Positions 45,550 through 55,147 of a stretch of DNA of 64,000 nt are shown here, piece after piece. Below the pieces are notes generated by a model. The model was not told the DNA's origin. It saw only the letters and a list, made by a program, of their open reading frames with translations, and made no database searches. A program made the position numbers and the translations under genes. Numbering within the stretch: position 1 is the stretch's first letter; every line of letters starts with the position of its first letter. This DNA comes from Paucibacter sp. KCTC 42545 (GTDB lineage Bacteria > Pseudomonadota > Gammaproteobacteria > Burkholderiales > Burkholderiaceae_C): assembly GCF_001477625.1 (NCBI RefSeq), contig NZ_CP013692.1:62001-126000 (forward strand), read 5' to 3'.

Positions 45550-47001
45550 CTATTGCGGAATATCGCGGCGACTTGGTGCGAGTGAAGATGCGGGAAATCG
45601 CAGCGCAAAGATGATGCCTTGCTCCGCTGACTGACGAACCTCCGCGCTGCCTCCGTGAACCTCCATGATCGCGCGAACGATGGCTAAACCCAGCCCACTG
45701 CCGCCAGCATCGCGGTGGCGGGATTGGTCGGTACGGTAGAAGCGATCAAACAAGCGGGGCAGTACCTCAGGCGGCAGAGGTTCGCCGTCATTGACGACCT
45801 CCAGCACCGCGCAGCTCAGGCCGCTGTCCTGTTCCGTTCGCGCTGTCAGCGCCACGACACTGCCTGGTCTTGCATGCCGCAGCGCATTGGAAATCAGGTT
45901 GGCCAGTGCGCGCCGTAGCAAAATAGGCTCGGCCCAGAGCGGCGCGTCCCCCTCACAGCGCAAGCTCAGGCCGCGCTCTTCGGCAAGATCGGCGAAATAG
46001 TCGGCTTGGCGGGCCAGCTCTTCGGCGGCCGACAGGGTCTGGCATTGCAATGCGCCAGCCAGCGCCTGATGCTCGCTGCGCGCCAGGAACAACAGGCTGT
46101 CGACCATGCGGTTCAAGCGTTCCAGCTCATGCAACTGCGACTCCAGCAAGTGGGCATAGTCGGCTTCTGTTCGCGGACGGCTCAGCATCACCTGGCTCTG
46201 CCCGGTCAATGTGGCCAGCGGGGTGCGCAGTTCATGCGCCAAGTCGGCGGCGAACTGGTTCAGCCGCCCATAGCCTTGTTCCAGCCGGGTCAGCATCGCG
46301 TTGAGTTCCTGCACGAAGGGCCGAAGCTCGATGGGAACGTCCTGCGCATTCAGGCGCAGCGCCAGGCTGTGCGGGCCGATCGCAACCGTCTGCGCGTGGA
46401 GCCTGCGCAGGGGAGACAGGCCGTGCCAGATCAAGGCCAAGACCAACACGGCGGCAAGACCGCCAGCAGCCAGGCTGGCGGCCGCAATGCGCAAGCGGTA
46501 GTCGGCCAGCAGCGCGCGGCGCTCGGGGTAGAGCCGTGCCAGCCGAATCTCCACCTCGCTTGCCCCCAAATGCGCCAAGGCATTCAAGGCCGCAGCGGGG
46601 ACGCCTTCTGGCGTTGTCCAGTGCGTGAGGTGCTGCAAGCCGGCTTCTTGGTTGAGGGGCAGGGCGGGCTGCCGAGGCAGGCTCAGGCCAGTCGGGTTAA
46701 TGGCCAGAAGCAGGCGGCTCCCTCCAGATGGCGCGGCATAAATCTCGATCAAGGCATTGCTCTCGCCGCTCATCGTGTCTCGGAGGTAGTCCGCCTGCGA
46801 GACCAAAAGTTCGGGCGTGCCGCTGTGGCCGAGCAGCTGTCGCAGTTGCCGCAGCTTGCCCAGCAGTTGAACATCGTCGCGGCGCAAGAGCTGTTGCTCG
46901 AAGGAGCTGTACAAATAGCCCCCTAGCAAGGCGCTGGCGAGGGCCGCTACGAGTGCGCCAGACAGTCCAAGCCGCCAGCCCAGAGATTGCGGCAGCCTCA
47001 T
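45550..47001 (-). CDS. Heavy-metal/redox-type sensor histidine kinase (CusS/HprS-like)
   Basis: A 483-residue membrane kinase. Two transmembrane segments ([20 protein letters not shown] at 11-30; [16 protein letters not shown] at 177-192) frame a periplasmic loop of about 145 residues. A HAMP segment and the kinase core follow: His256 in [49 protein letters not shown] and [12 protein letters not shown]. The loop has no Met- or His-rich copper motif that I can see. ATG 47001 overlaps the stop of the regulator gene by 4 bases. The divergent neighbour is an exported hydroxyisourate hydrolase, as for E. coli HprSR. Confidence 0.9.
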   Translation of the reverse strand: MRLPQSLGWRLGLSGALVAALASALLGGYLYSSFEQQLLRRDDVQLLGKLRQLRQLLGHSGTPELLVSQADYLRDTMSGESNALIEIYAAPSGGSRLLLAINPTGLSLPRQPALPLNQEAGLQHLTHWTTPEGVPAAALNALAHLGASEVEIRLARLYPERRALLADYRLRIAAASLAAGGLAAVLVLALIWHGLSPLRRLHAQTVAIGPHSLALRLNAQDVPIELRPFVQELNAMLTRLEQGYGRLNQFAADLAHELRTPLATLTGQSQVMLSRPRTEADYAHLLESQLHELERLNRMVDSLLFLARSEHQALAGALQCQTLSAAEELARQADYFADLAEERGLSLRCEGDAPLWAEPILLRRALANLISNALRHARPGSVVALTARTEQDSGLSCAVLEVVNDGEPLPPEVLPRLFDRFYRTDQSRHRDAGGSGLGLAIVRAIMEVHGGSAEVRQSAEQGIIFALRFPASSLAPSRRDIPQ

Positions 47002-47678
47002 TCCCGCAGCTCGCAGATATAGCCCATGCCGCGCACGGCGTGGATCAAACGGCCGGGTACCGGGTCGTTGATGCGTAGGCGTAGGCGGCGCATCGCCACA
47101 TCGACGACATTGGTGTCGCTGTCGAAGTTCATGTCCCACACCTGCGAGGCGATCTCGCTGCGCGACAGCACCTCGCCCTGGCGCCGCAGCAGCAAGTGCA
47201 GCAGATTGAACTCTCGGGCGCTCAGCGTCAGGCGTTGCCCGGCACGGGTGACGGTGCGCGCCGGCACATTCAGGCGCAAGTCGTCCAGGTCCAGTACATC
47301 GTCTTCGCGCTGAGGCCCGCGGCGCAAGAGCGTGCGTATGCGGGCCAGCAGCTCTGCAAAAGCGAAGGGCTTGACGAGGTAGTCGTCGGCGCCCAATTCG
47401 AGGCCGTGGACACGGTCAGCCAGCGCGTCGCGGGCACTGAGAAACAGCACCGGCACCTGGCGCCCCGCAGCGGTTTGCCGCAAGCGGCGCAGCACCGTCC
47501 AGCCATCCAGCCCGGGCAGCATTACGTCTAGAACGATCAGGTCGTAAGCCTGCTCCACGGCCAGGTGCAGGCCGGTGTGGCCATCTGCGGCCACATCCAC
47601 CACGAAGCCGGCCTCGCCCAGGCCTTGCTTTAGGTATTCGCCGGCCCGGGCCTCGTCTTCCACCACCAGAATGCGCAT
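46998..47678 (-). CDS. OmpR-type response regulator (CusR/HprR-like)
   Basis: A 226-residue DNA-binding regulator. ATG 47678 follows AAGGAAG by 6 bases. The receiver has [20 protein letters not shown], phospho-Asp in [14 protein letters not shown], and [17 protein letters not shown]. The winged helix shows [24 protein letters not shown] in outline, [20 protein letters not shown] and [12 protein letters not shown], the heavy-metal regulator pattern. It probably binds the 116-base gap to the divergent GlcG/hydrolase genes. The signal could be copper or peroxide/hypochlorite. Confidence 0.92.
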   Translation of the reverse strand: MRILVVEDEARAGEYLKQGLGEAGFVVDVAADGHTGLHLAVEQAYDLIVLDVMLPGLDGWTVLRRLRQTAAGRQVPVLFLSARDALADRVHGLELGADDYLVKPFAFAELLARIRTLLRRGPQREDDVLDLDDLRLNVPARTVTRAGQRLTLSAREFNLLHLLLRRQGEVLSRSEIASQVWDMNFDSDTNVVDVAMRRLRLRINDPVPGRLIHAVRGMGYICELRE

Positions 47679-47794
47679 CTTGGCTTCCTTGTCATCCAAG
47701 TCATAAGAATGCCTGAGGACCGTGCACACATCGATGGCAAAGATGTCATCGAATGGTCAGCGTTGTGGCTGCGCGAGCTTTCTACAGTCTCGGC

Positions 47795-48268
47795 ATGCCT
47801 TCAAACTATGCCTCTTTTCTGCTGCTTGCCGGTTTGCTGGCGGGCAGCGCCCACGCCGACAGTGCGCTCAGTCTTCGCGCCGCCGAGAGCCTGGCCGAGT
47901 CGGCGCGTTCTGCGTGCAAGGGCTTGGGTCGCGAGGTCGCGGTGGCTGTCGTCGATGCCAGCGGCCAGACGCTGATGCTGTCGCGTAGCCCCGCCGTCGG
48001 CCCTCACAACCTGGAAGCGGCGCGGCGCAAAGCCTTCACGGCATTGTCGACACGCCAGTCCACCTTGGCCCTGGGCCGACAGGCCCGCAGCCAGCCCGAC
48101 ACCGCCGCGCTGCAGTACCTGCCCGAGCTGCTGCTCCTGGGCGGCGGTGTGTCGCTGAAGCGCGGCGACGCCGTGGTCGGCGCCCTCGGCGTCGCCGGAG
48201 GCGGCGGGCCGGAGAACGACGACGCCTGCGCCGGCACTGCGGCCGCCATCTTTGCCGCTCAACCCTGA
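47795..48268 (+). CDS. Exported GlcG/HbpS-like heme-binding family protein
   Basis: A 157-residue protein. ATG 47795 gives a signal peptide (NYASFLLLAGLLAGSAHAD); ATG 47753 is upstream in frame. The GlcG fold is seen in LAESARSACKGLGREVAVAVVDASGQTLMLSR, ARRKAFTALS, QYLPELLLLGGGVSLKRGDAVVGALGVAGGGG and the end ENDDACAGTAAAIF. HbpS of Streptomyces binds heme and senses oxidative stress with a two-component system. Here it is divergent from a two-component system and followed after 27 bases by the hydrolase gene. Confidence 0.85.
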   Translation: MPSNYASFLLLAGLLAGSAHADSALSLRAAESLAESARSACKGLGREVAVAVVDASGQTLMLSRSPAVGPHNLEAARRKAFTALSTRQSTLALGRQARSQPDTAALQYLPELLLLGGGVSLKRGDAVVGALGVAGGGGPENDDACAGTAAAIFAAQP

Positions 48269-48295
48269 CTATTCATTCAACCCTGGAGTCTCGAT

Positions 48296-48724
48296 ATGCG
48301 TCCTCAACTCATCGCCTCAGTTCTCTTCGTCGCCGCCATGACTGGAATGGCCCCGCCCGCGCTGGCGGCCGACCCGAACCCACTGAGCGTCCATGTGCTC
48401 GACCTGCAGACGGGGCAGCCAAGCCCGGGCATCCAAGTGGATCTTGAGCGCCGTGCAGCCAGCGGCAACTGGCAGCCGCTGGGCAGTGGCACCACGGACG
48501 AGCAGGGCCGCATTCGCGCACTGGTGCCGGCCGCAGCACTCAATGAATGGGCCGCAGGTGACTACCGCGTGGTCTTTCGAACTGGCGAGTTTTATGCGCG
48601 GCAAAAGCAGCCCAGCTTCTTCCCGGAGATCCCGGTGGTGTTCCGGGTTGAAAGCGCGAAGCAGCACTATCACGTGCCGCTGCTCCTGAGCCCCTTTGGC
48701 TTCTCCACCTATCGCGGCAACTGA
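48296..48724 (+). CDS. Exported 5-hydroxyisourate hydrolase (transthyretin-related)
   Basis: A 142-residue protein with a cleavable signal (LIASVLFVAAMTGMAPPALAA). The transthyretin-like core has LSVHVLDLQTGQPSPGIQVD, the active-site regions with His, Arg and His, and the C-terminal HYHVPLLLSPFGFSTYRGN. The family ends in YRGS; here the last residue is Asn. It hydrolyses 5-hydroxyisourate, made by urate oxidase. There is no other purine gene nearby, and the E. coli periplasmic homologue is controlled by HprSR, as may be true here. Confidence 0.9.
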   Translation: MRPQLIASVLFVAAMTGMAPPALAADPNPLSVHVLDLQTGQPSPGIQVDLERRAASGNWQPLGSGTTDEQGRIRALVPAAALNEWAAGDYRVVFRTGEFYARQKQPSFFPEIPVVFRVESAKQHYHVPLLLSPFGFSTYRGN

Positions 48725-48969
48725 CGTCCGTCGAATTCAGAGCGATCAAGCATGGGCTCTAGCCGCCCAGATCGGGCGATTTGTGTGGCGGCAAGTGCAT
48801 CAAGGCGGGCTGGGCGGAGTCAGCGCCGGCGCGCCAATGTTCGCCGCAGCACAGACGCCAGGTCGCGCCCGCCGCATTGTTCGGGGGGCGCCTTCGGGCG
48901 ACTCGCGCGCCAAGCGCTTAATGCACACCCACTTGATCTGGCGACTGGCATGCCGGAGGGAAGGTTGAC
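48725..48969. other. Intergenic region before the AraC gene
   Basis: About 245 bases with no supported frame, no clear terminator and no repeat. It should carry the promoter of the AraC-type gene. Confidence 0.35.
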
Positions 48970-50100
48970 GTGGACCAAGCTTCAACAGCCTTTGCCCACC
49001 CTGAAAGACCCGGCGGCGTGCTGGCCTTAAACAGTCGCATCGCACCGGTGTACCTGATGCCGCTGGTTGAATCGGCCGAAGTGGCAGGCATCGCAGGCAA
49101 CTCGCTTTTGCGCGGTTTGGGATTGGTGGCATCCGATCTCGACGTGCCGGGGTTCACGGTCTTGCTCGACGAAGCGCACACCGTGGTGCGTCGGGCCCTG
49201 CGCTTGCTGAATGCGCCCGACCTCGGCCTGACGCTGGGGGCTCACACGCGTATCACCCAGCGCGGCGCAATGGCGCTGGGGCTGATGGGCGCCGCGACGC
49301 TGGGCGATGCCATCGCGCTGACATTGCAATTCCCCGGCAGTGCGGGATACCTCATGGCGGTGCACGAGGAGCGCCGCGAGAACTTGCAATTGGTGATTGC
49401 TGAACCCGTGTTCGGCAGCGAAGACATCGCGCCCTTTTTGGTGGACATCATGTTTGCAGGCTCGGTGCGGCTTCGCCGGCAAGTCAGCGACGCGAACTAC
49501 GCGCCGTCCTTTGTTGAACTGGTGCGCCCAAGGCCAGCCAATGCGGCGGCTTACCAAGCCCATTTCTCCTGCCCCGTGCACTTCGGGTGCCGCCGCAATG
49601 TCTTGGCGACGGAGCTTGCATGGCTAGCCCACCCCTTGCCGATGGCGAACGCCATGGCCTATCGCCTATCGCTGCAGCTGCTGGCGCGCGAGCCAGGGCA
49701 GGGGGCAGATGAGGCCGGCAGTCCGTCGGCATTGGGCCTGGCGGTCGAGCGGGCTATTCGGCGCGCGCTGCCCTTGGCCGTGGCGCCGGCCGACATGGCC
49801 CGCTCGCTCAACGTGGCCGAGCGCACCTTGCGGCGCAAGTTGGCACAAGAAGGCCTGAGTTATCGCGGCCTGCTTGACGCCGCGCGCCAAGCGCTCGCGA
49901 TGGAGCTCCTGGCCAGTGCAAGACGGCCGATCCTCGAGATCGCGCAGCAGACCGGCTTCTCCGATGTGCGCGCGTTTTCTCGCGCCTTCAAGCGCTGGAC
50001 CGGCAAGCCGCCCTCGGCCCTGCTGGCCGCGGTACCTCCGCTTCAGTTCATTGCCGATGTCGATGTCGATGTCGATGTCGATGTCGAAGATGGCAACTGA
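48970..50100 (+). CDS. AraC-family transcriptional regulator
   Basis: A 376-residue regulator from a GTG. The N-terminal Arabinose_bd-type domain (YLMPLVESAEVAGIAGNSLL; LTLGAHTRITQRGAMALGLM) is followed by the C-terminal double helix-turn-helix: PADMARSLNVAERTLRRKLAQEG and ILEIAQQTGFSDVRAFSRAFKRWTGKPPS, typical of the OruR/ArgR-like group. The C-terminus ends in a DVDVDVDVDVEDGN tail encoded by five tandem GATGTC hexamers. The gene lies 182 bases before a chemoreceptor gene on the same strand. Confidence 0.9.
   Translation: MDQASTAFAHPERPGGVLALNSRIAPVYLMPLVESAEVAGIAGNSLLRGLGLVASDLDVPGFTVLLDEAHTVVRRALRLLNAPDLGLTLGAHTRITQRGAMALGLMGAATLGDAIALTLQFPGSAGYLMAVHEERRENLQLVIAEPVFGSEDIAPFLVDIMFAGSVRLRRQVSDANYAPSFVELVRPRPANAAAYQAHFSCPVHFGCRRNVLATELAWLAHPLPMANAMAYRLSLQLLAREPGQGADEAGSPSALGLAVERAIRRALPLAVAPADMARSLNVAERTLRRKLAQEGLSYRGLLDAARQALAMELLASARRPILEIAQQTGFSDVRAFSRAFKRWTGKPPSALLAAVPPLQFIADVDVDVDVDVEDGN
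50056..50085 (+). repeat. Five tandem GATGTC hexamers in the AraC gene
   Basis: A perfect 30-base microsatellite coding for Asp-Val repeats. Slippage would change the tail by two residues per unit without breaking the frame. Confidence 0.9.
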
Positions 50101-50281
50101 GCGGGCGTCAGCGCCGAGCGCCGAGCGCCGTGAACGCAAGTCGGCCGCGCCGGTCCGCAGATTGGCCGGCCCGGTCCTGCGCTGCGGTGCCGGGCGCGCC
50201 GAAGAAGAGGTCTGTGCGCTTTCGCCTGCCGGCGGCGACATCACGTCCATCCACGCGCCCCTCTCCTAGGAAGCAGTACCC

Positions 50282-51850
50282 ATGCAACTTTCGAATTTGA
50301 CAATAAGCCGTCGGCTGCCGCTCGGGTTTGGCCTCGTCCTGGCCATTCTTGCCGCAGTCGCTGGCACCGCGATGTTGAAAGTTGCGGCCATCGAGGCGGC
50401 CCTTCAGTCCAACAACTTGGAGCACACGCAAATTCAGCGTTATGCCATCAACTTCCGCGGCTCGGCGCATGACCGCGCCATTGCCACCCGCGACTACGTG
50501 CTGGCTGCCGAGCCTGAGCTCCGGCAGCGCGAAGCGTCCACCATCGATGCCTTGGCAAAGTTCTACGCCGAATCGGCCCTGCCGCTGGAGAACTTGATCG
50601 GCCAGTCTGAGGACGGTGCCGAGCTCAAGCGCCTGTATGGCGCCATCAAGACCATCGATAGCGAGGCTGTTGCCACCACCAAGGCGGTCATCGCCGCCGT
50701 GGACCAGGGCGACAACGCCAGCGCGCAGACGCTGTTGTGGACCAAGGCGAAGCCGCAGTACGTGCAATGGCTCGCCTCGATCAACAAGCTGATCGATTTC
50801 GAGGAGACGCGAGTCCAAGCCTCGAACAAGACGGCGATTGAAGAGGCGGTCGGGTTCCGTGCCGTCATGCTGTTCGCGCTGGCGGTGGCGCTTGCCTGCG
50901 GCATCGGTCTGGCCTGGGTCATCTCTCGCAACATCGTTTCCCAATTGGGTGCCGAGCCCGCTGCACTGGGCGAAGCGGCGCAACGTGTTGCCGCAGGTGA
51001 TCTGAGCAGCGTGCTTGGCGCGACCCATGCCCCGGCCGGCAGCGTGCTGGCGTCGCTGGGGGCGATGCAAGAAGCCCTGGCCCAGGTCGTTGGCCAAGTG
51101 CGCCAGGTATCTGGCTCGATTGCAACGGGCTCGGCTGAGATCGCCAATGGCAACTTGGAGCTGTCCAAACGCACTGAGTCGCAGGCCGGCAATTTGCAGC
51201 AGACCGCGGCCACGATGAAGCAACTCGGCGCCACCGTTCGCAACAACGCTGAAAGTGCCAATCAGGCCAATCAGCTGGCGCGTAACGCGTCGACCGTGGC
51301 GGCGCAAGGCGGCGAAGTGGTCGGCAAGGTGGTGACCACGATGCAGGACATCAACGACAGCAGCCGCAGGATCGGCGACATCATCAGCGTGATCGACGGC
51401 ATTGCCTTTCAGACCAACATCCTGGCGCTGAACGCCGCGGTGGAAGCCGCCCGCGCCGGCGAGCAAGGTCGGGGCTTTGCGGTGGTGGCTTCCGAAGTGC
51501 GCAGCCTGGCGCAGCGCAGCGCCGAAGCCGCCAAGGAGATCAAAACGCTCATCGGCCGCAGCGTCGAACAGGTTGAGCAGGGCACGGTGCTGGTTGACCA
51601 AGCCGGCAAGACCATGGGTGAGATCGTCGGTTCAATCCAGCGCGTGAGCGCCATCGTGGCCGAGATCACCTCGGCCAGTGCCGAGCAGAGCAATGGCGTG
51701 CAGCAAGTGGGCGGAGCCGTCAGCCAGATGGACCGGGTCACGCAGCAAAACGCCGCGCTGGTGGAGGAAAGTGCCGCCGCCGCGGAAAGCCTCAAGGGTC
51801 AGGCGCAGCAGCTGGTGCAAGCCGTTGCGGTGTTCAAGTTATCGCGGTGA
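50282..51850 (+). CDS. Methyl-accepting chemotaxis protein
   Basis: A 522-residue receptor. Two transmembrane segments ([20 protein letters not shown] near 14-33; [20 protein letters not shown] near 194-213) enclose a four-helix-bundle ligand domain of about 160 residues. A HAMP domain follows ([18 protein letters not shown]), then the signalling coiled coil with the hairpin tip [20 protein letters not shown] and [20 protein letters not shown]. The tip is the universal CheA/CheW contact. It lacks a C-terminal CheR-binding pentapeptide and ends KLSR. No che kinase genes are near. Confidence 0.95.
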   Translation: MQLSNLTISRRLPLGFGLVLAILAAVAGTAMLKVAAIEAALQSNNLEHTQIQRYAINFRGSAHDRAIATRDYVLAAEPELRQREASTIDALAKFYAESALPLENLIGQSEDGAELKRLYGAIKTIDSEAVATTKAVIAAVDQGDNASAQTLLWTKAKPQYVQWLASINKLIDFEETRVQASNKTAIEEAVGFRAVMLFALAVALACGIGLAWVISRNIVSQLGAEPAALGEAAQRVAAGDLSSVLGATHAPAGSVLASLGAMQEALAQVVGQVRQVSGSIATGSAEIANGNLELSKRTESQAGNLQQTAATMKQLGATVRNNAESANQANQLARNASTVAAQGGEVVGKVVTTMQDINDSSRRIGDIISVIDGIAFQTNILALNAAVEAARAGEQGRGFAVVASEVRSLAQRSAEAAKEIKTLIGRSVEQVEQGTVLVDQAGKTMGEIVGSIQRVSAIVAEITSASAEQSNGVQQVGGAVSQMDRVTQQNAALVEESAAAAESLKGQAQQLVQAVAVFKLSR

Positions 51851-51923
51851 AGGGATGCCGGCGCGAACTCGCCAGCAGCGAGCGCGGTCAAGGTAGACGT
51901 CGCTAGCTTGAAGTGAACGCAAA

Positions 51924-51950
51924 AAAGGGGCCGATGGCCCCTTTCGCTTT
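51924..51950. terminator. Terminator between chemoreceptor and PEP-CTERM gene
   Basis: AAAGGGGCC-GAT-GGCCCCTTT stem with a T-rich right flank. It is convergent and can work in both directions. Confidence 0.88.
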
Positions 51951-51998
51951 TTCCCTGCTGGCCGCCTTGCGTGCTGTCGCGCCGCAAGCCGAAGAGGT

Positions 51999-52631
51999 TC
52001 AGCCGATGCGGCGGCGACGCGCCACGGCGCCCAGGGCCACCAAGCCACCCAACATCAGCAGATAGCTGGAGGGTTCGGGCACCGCGGCGGTGACCGAGCT
52101 GATGCTGCTGTCCAACTGAGTCAGGCGAATGCTGGCGGGCAGCGCGCCGTTCTTGGGCATCAGGTCGATCTGAAACAGATCGCTGCCGGAGTTGCCCAGG
52201 TATTGGCTGAGGTTTTTGCCGCCCAGCAGGCCGACTGCGAAGCTGCTGCCCACATTGCCACTGGTGCTACGGAAGTCGCCCGAGAAGCTGATGTCGAAGC
52301 TGAAGCTGCCGCCCAGGGTCACCGACTGAAACAGGTCGTTGTAGCCGCTGCTATTGCTCAGCACAACGCTGCCTGGCAAGGCGCCAGACACGTCGCCATC
52401 GATCGAGATGACATTACCCAGCAGACCGCTGAAGTTGCTCAGCGCGACGCTGGCGCCGACGGCGGGCAGAGGACCGGGGTTGAATTGAAAATCCAGTGCG
52501 GCGCTGCCACTCATGCCGCTGGTGTTGATCACCGCGTGGTAGTCGGCCGCTTGCGCTTGCAGGGCGGTGGCGATCAGGGCCAGGGCGCTCAGGCTGCGCA
52601 GCAAGGTGGCGGGGGTATTGGTGGTGAACAT
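51999..52631 (-). CDS. PEP-CTERM sorting domain protein
   Basis: A 210-residue exported protein with signal SLSALALIATALQAQAADYH, a mature part with repeated Ser/Gly strands (LDFQFNPGPLPAVGASVALS; FSFDISFSGDFRSTSG) and the sorting signal VPEPSSYLLMLGGLVALGAVARRRRIG. The mature domain resembles a described PEP-CTERM group with a beta-rich core and an FQFNPGP segment. It lies 21 bases behind the metallohydrolase gene on the same strand, so the two are probably one transcript. Function unknown; surface location is inferred from the sorting signal. Confidence 0.85.
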   Translation of the reverse strand: MFTTNTPATLLRSLSALALIATALQAQAADYHAVINTSGMSGSAALDFQFNPGPLPAVGASVALSNFSGLLGNVISIDGDVSGALPGSVVLSNSSGYNDLFQSVTLGGSFSFDISFSGDFRSTSGNVGSSFAVGLLGGKNLSQYLGNSGSDLFQIDLMPKNGALPASIRLTQLDSSISSVTAAVPEPSSYLLMLGGLVALGAVARRRRIG

Positions 52632-52652
52632 GGTTGGGGTCCTTGTGCGGGC

Positions 52653-54986
52653 TTAGAACGAGCCGGAGAAGATCTGAGTGCTGTAGCTGATGCTCAACTT
52701 GGCGGGATTGATGAAGCTGACGGGCACGGTCACGCTGGCGCCTGCGGCCAGGCCGTTAGCGCCCAAGCTGATGTAGGGCGAGCCGGCGCGGACGCCCGTG
52801 GCGCCGTCCAGCGTCACGCCGCTGGTCAAGCCATTGACTTGCAGCTGCAGCGGGCCTTGGATGGCTTGCTGGGCTGTCAGGGTGATCGTGCCGGTGAAGC
52901 GCTGGGTGGCGCGGTTGTAGACCAGGCCTGAGCGGCTCACGCTGACTGAGGCGCTGACATCGCTCACATTGGCCACGGTGAAGCTGACATTGCCCGAGCT
53001 GCCGGCGTTGTTGGCGGCGTCATAGGCCACGGCGTTGACGCTGTGGCTGCCGTTGGCCAGCAGGCTGGAGTCCAGCTTGATCGCGTAGGGCGCGGCATTG
53101 CTGCTGCCCTTGAGCTGGCCGTCGACATTGAAGTCCACCCGGGTCACGCCGACGTTGTCGCTGGCGCTGGCGTTCAAAGTGATTTGGCCGCTGCTGCCGC
53201 TGACGCTGGCCGTCACGGTGGGCGCTTCGGTGTCGGCCACTTGCGTGACCCAGATGGGGGCCGACCACAGGATCTTGCCGTCGGTCTGTGTGATCTTGGC
53301 GTAGTAGAAATGCTCGCCCAAGGTGGGCGTGAATTTGTTGACGGCCTGGCTCGAGAGCTGGGTGATGGTGCCATTGCGCTTGGGCACGCCTTCGAAGATC
53401 TGCACCGTGGCAGCGGCCTTGCCGGCGCCTGGCGCGTAATTGGCGACCAGATTCAAAGGGCCGGCATTGCGGAAGCTCTCGCCCATCAGACGGCCATTGG
53501 CGGTCAGGATCAGCTGCGAGGTCTTGTCCATGGTGGCGAACACCCGGCGTGCCTTGATGGCCTCAACAAAGGCGTCTTTCGACAAAGGCGTGCCGTTGGG
53601 GATCAAGATGCCGTTGCGGTTGGTGCCAGAGGCGCCCCAGTTGGCGCAGTGGTTGTCTTGGTTGGTGGTGAAGGCAATCTTGAAGCCGGCTTCCAGCGCC
53701 TTCTTGCAAGCGCCTTCGTAGCCGCTATTGCCGTTGTCGGACTCGTTGGTGGTGTTGGAGAAGGCCGGGGTGTTCATCACCTCGCACAACGCCATCGCCT
53801 TTTCACCGTCTTCGGTATAGCCCAGGGCCACGCCGTTGACCAGGTACTGGCCGCTGCTGGACGGATGGTTGAATTGGCCCACCCAGCCGCGCTGAGCCAT
53901 CAGGCTGTAGAGCTTGGCGGCATTGTTCTTCTCGGTGAAGGTATCGGCCAACAACTCGTTCTTGGCGTTGTACTCCCAGCCCAGCAACTCCTTGGAGTTG
54001 AAGATGTTCAGGTGGCCGCCGCCGCTGATGGTGCCCCATTCCATGCCGTAGACGCCGAGGAATTTGGGGTGAGCGGCATTGAAGTTGGCCGCCGCAGTCA
54101 GGCCGGATTGGTAGAGATTCTTGGCGTAGGCCGGCGTTTGCGCGGTGTTGGTGCCGGTGTCGCCATCGAACATATGGTTGTGTTCGGAGGTCACCAAAAT
54201 GTCCAGGCCGCGGTCCATGGCGTACTGGTAGGCCTGGGTCGGACCCTGGCCCATATTCGATTGCGGCTGGTTTTCGCCGTTGCAACTGCCCAGCGTGCCG
54301 CCGCCGTCGCTGTGGCCGGTTTGGCTGTGCAGGTTGCCGAGGTAGACGGTGTAGGCCAGGCCTGCCGCGCCGACCGCTGTCGCGTTCAAAGCTGGTGCGC
54401 TGCGCAGCATTCGCGCGTTAGCAGCCGGGGCTGCGACTGCGCTGCGTGCGGTGGCCAGGGGTTTGAAGGCAGGCATCTCTGGTGCTGCGATTTGGCCGAC
54501 TTGCATGTCCCAGCTTTGTTCCACCAGCTCGGCATCGGGCGCCGCCAACTGGGCTTCCACAAAGTCGGCCATCACGCCGACCGAAGGCAGCTCGGCTGCG
54601 GCCACGGCCGAACTGGCCGTCAGGCGAACCTGGTAGATGCCATCGACTGCGGCCATGCCGAACTGGCGGCCGGCCCAATCAACGCTGACCGCCAGCTCCC
54701 CTTTGACCAAGGTCTCCACCCCGTACCAACGCTGCACCAAAGCCCCGGCGGGATCCAGCAAGTCCAGGCGCCAAGAGACCGTCTGGGTCTGTTCGACCTG
54801 GGGGTACTCGAACTTCAAGGTGAAGCGGCGCGCTTCGGCGGTAGCACCCGCCTCGGCCCGGAAGGGCACATGCAGCGTGGCTTCGAATTCTTGGTGATCG
54901 GGGCTGATGCTGCCGGCCAGGACCAGGCCGCTTGAGGATGCGCTCAGCAGCAGGGCGATGGCGCGTTGGAGAGTGTGCGTTTGCAT
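52653..54986 (-). CDS. Exported CehA/McbA-type PHP metallohydrolase with Ig-like C-terminal domains
   Basis: A 777-residue secreted protein. It has a signal (AIALLLSASSSGLVLAGS), an N-terminal beta domain with Asp/Glu, then a PHP-like metal domain: NLHSQTGHSDGGG, VTSEHNHMFDGDTG, VYGMEWGTISGGGHLNIFN, GQFNHPSSSGQ and TTNQDNHCANWG. These His/Asp clusters match the polymerase-and-histidinol-phosphatase fold of CehA/McbA hydrolases, related to carbaryl hydrolases. A Big/Ig domain (DTEAPTVTASVSGSSGQITL; VNAVAYDAANNAGSSG) and a last beta domain follow. It lacks its own PEP-CTERM signal; a PEP-CTERM gene follows directly. The substrate is not known. Confidence 0.82.
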   Translation of the reverse strand: MQTHTLQRAIALLLSASSSGLVLAGSISPDHQEFEATLHVPFRAEAGATAEARRFTLKFEYPQVEQTQTVSWRLDLLDPAGALVQRWYGVETLVKGELAVSVDWAGRQFGMAAVDGIYQVRLTASSAVAAAELPSVGVMADFVEAQLAAPDAELVEQSWDMQVGQIAAPEMPAFKPLATARSAVAAPAANARMLRSAPALNATAVGAAGLAYTVYLGNLHSQTGHSDGGGTLGSCNGENQPQSNMGQGPTQAYQYAMDRGLDILVTSEHNHMFDGDTGTNTAQTPAYAKNLYQSGLTAAANFNAAHPKFLGVYGMEWGTISGGGHLNIFNSKELLGWEYNAKNELLADTFTEKNNAAKLYSLMAQRGWVGQFNHPSSSGQYLVNGVALGYTEDGEKAMALCEVMNTPAFSNTTNESDNGNSGYEGACKKALEAGFKIAFTTNQDNHCANWGASGTNRNGILIPNGTPLSKDAFVEAIKARRVFATMDKTSQLILTANGRLMGESFRNAGPLNLVANYAPGAGKAAATVQIFEGVPKRNGTITQLSSQAVNKFTPTLGEHFYYAKITQTDGKILWSAPIWVTQVADTEAPTVTASVSGSSGQITLNASASDNVGVTRVDFNVDGQLKGSSNAAPYAIKLDSSLLANGSHSVNAVAYDAANNAGSSGNVSFTVANVSDVSASVSVSRSGLVYNRATQRFTGTITLTAQQAIQGPLQLQVNGLTSGVTLDGATGVRAGSPYISLGANGLAAGASVTVPVSFINPAKLSISYSTQIFSGSF

Positions 54987-55119
54987 AAAGATTCAGCAGA
55001 GGGGGAGATGCGCGATCGGGCGGCTGCCGGGACGTCCAGGCCGAAGGGCAATGAAGAAATAAGCGGGAGCGGGATTTGGACAAGGCGAGCGCGCCCAGGG
55101 CACGCCCGCCTTGATGGTG

Positions 55120-55139
55120 CGCAGAGCCCAAGCTCTGCG
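55120..55139. terminator. Stem-loop downstream of the interrupted PEP-CTERM gene
   Basis: CGCAGAGC-CCAA-GCTCTGCG, 8 bases after the TAA at 55148. A second CAAGGCG/CGCCTTG pair lies just beyond it (about 55081-55113). There is no U-run, so termination is uncertain. Confidence 0.5.
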
Positions 55140-55147
55140 GTCCTGGC

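Noticed and set aside
53043..54935. A 630-codon open frame antisense to the metallohydrolase gene
   Set aside because: The minus strand encodes signal peptide, PHP motifs and Ig domain; the plus-strand frame is compositional shadow.
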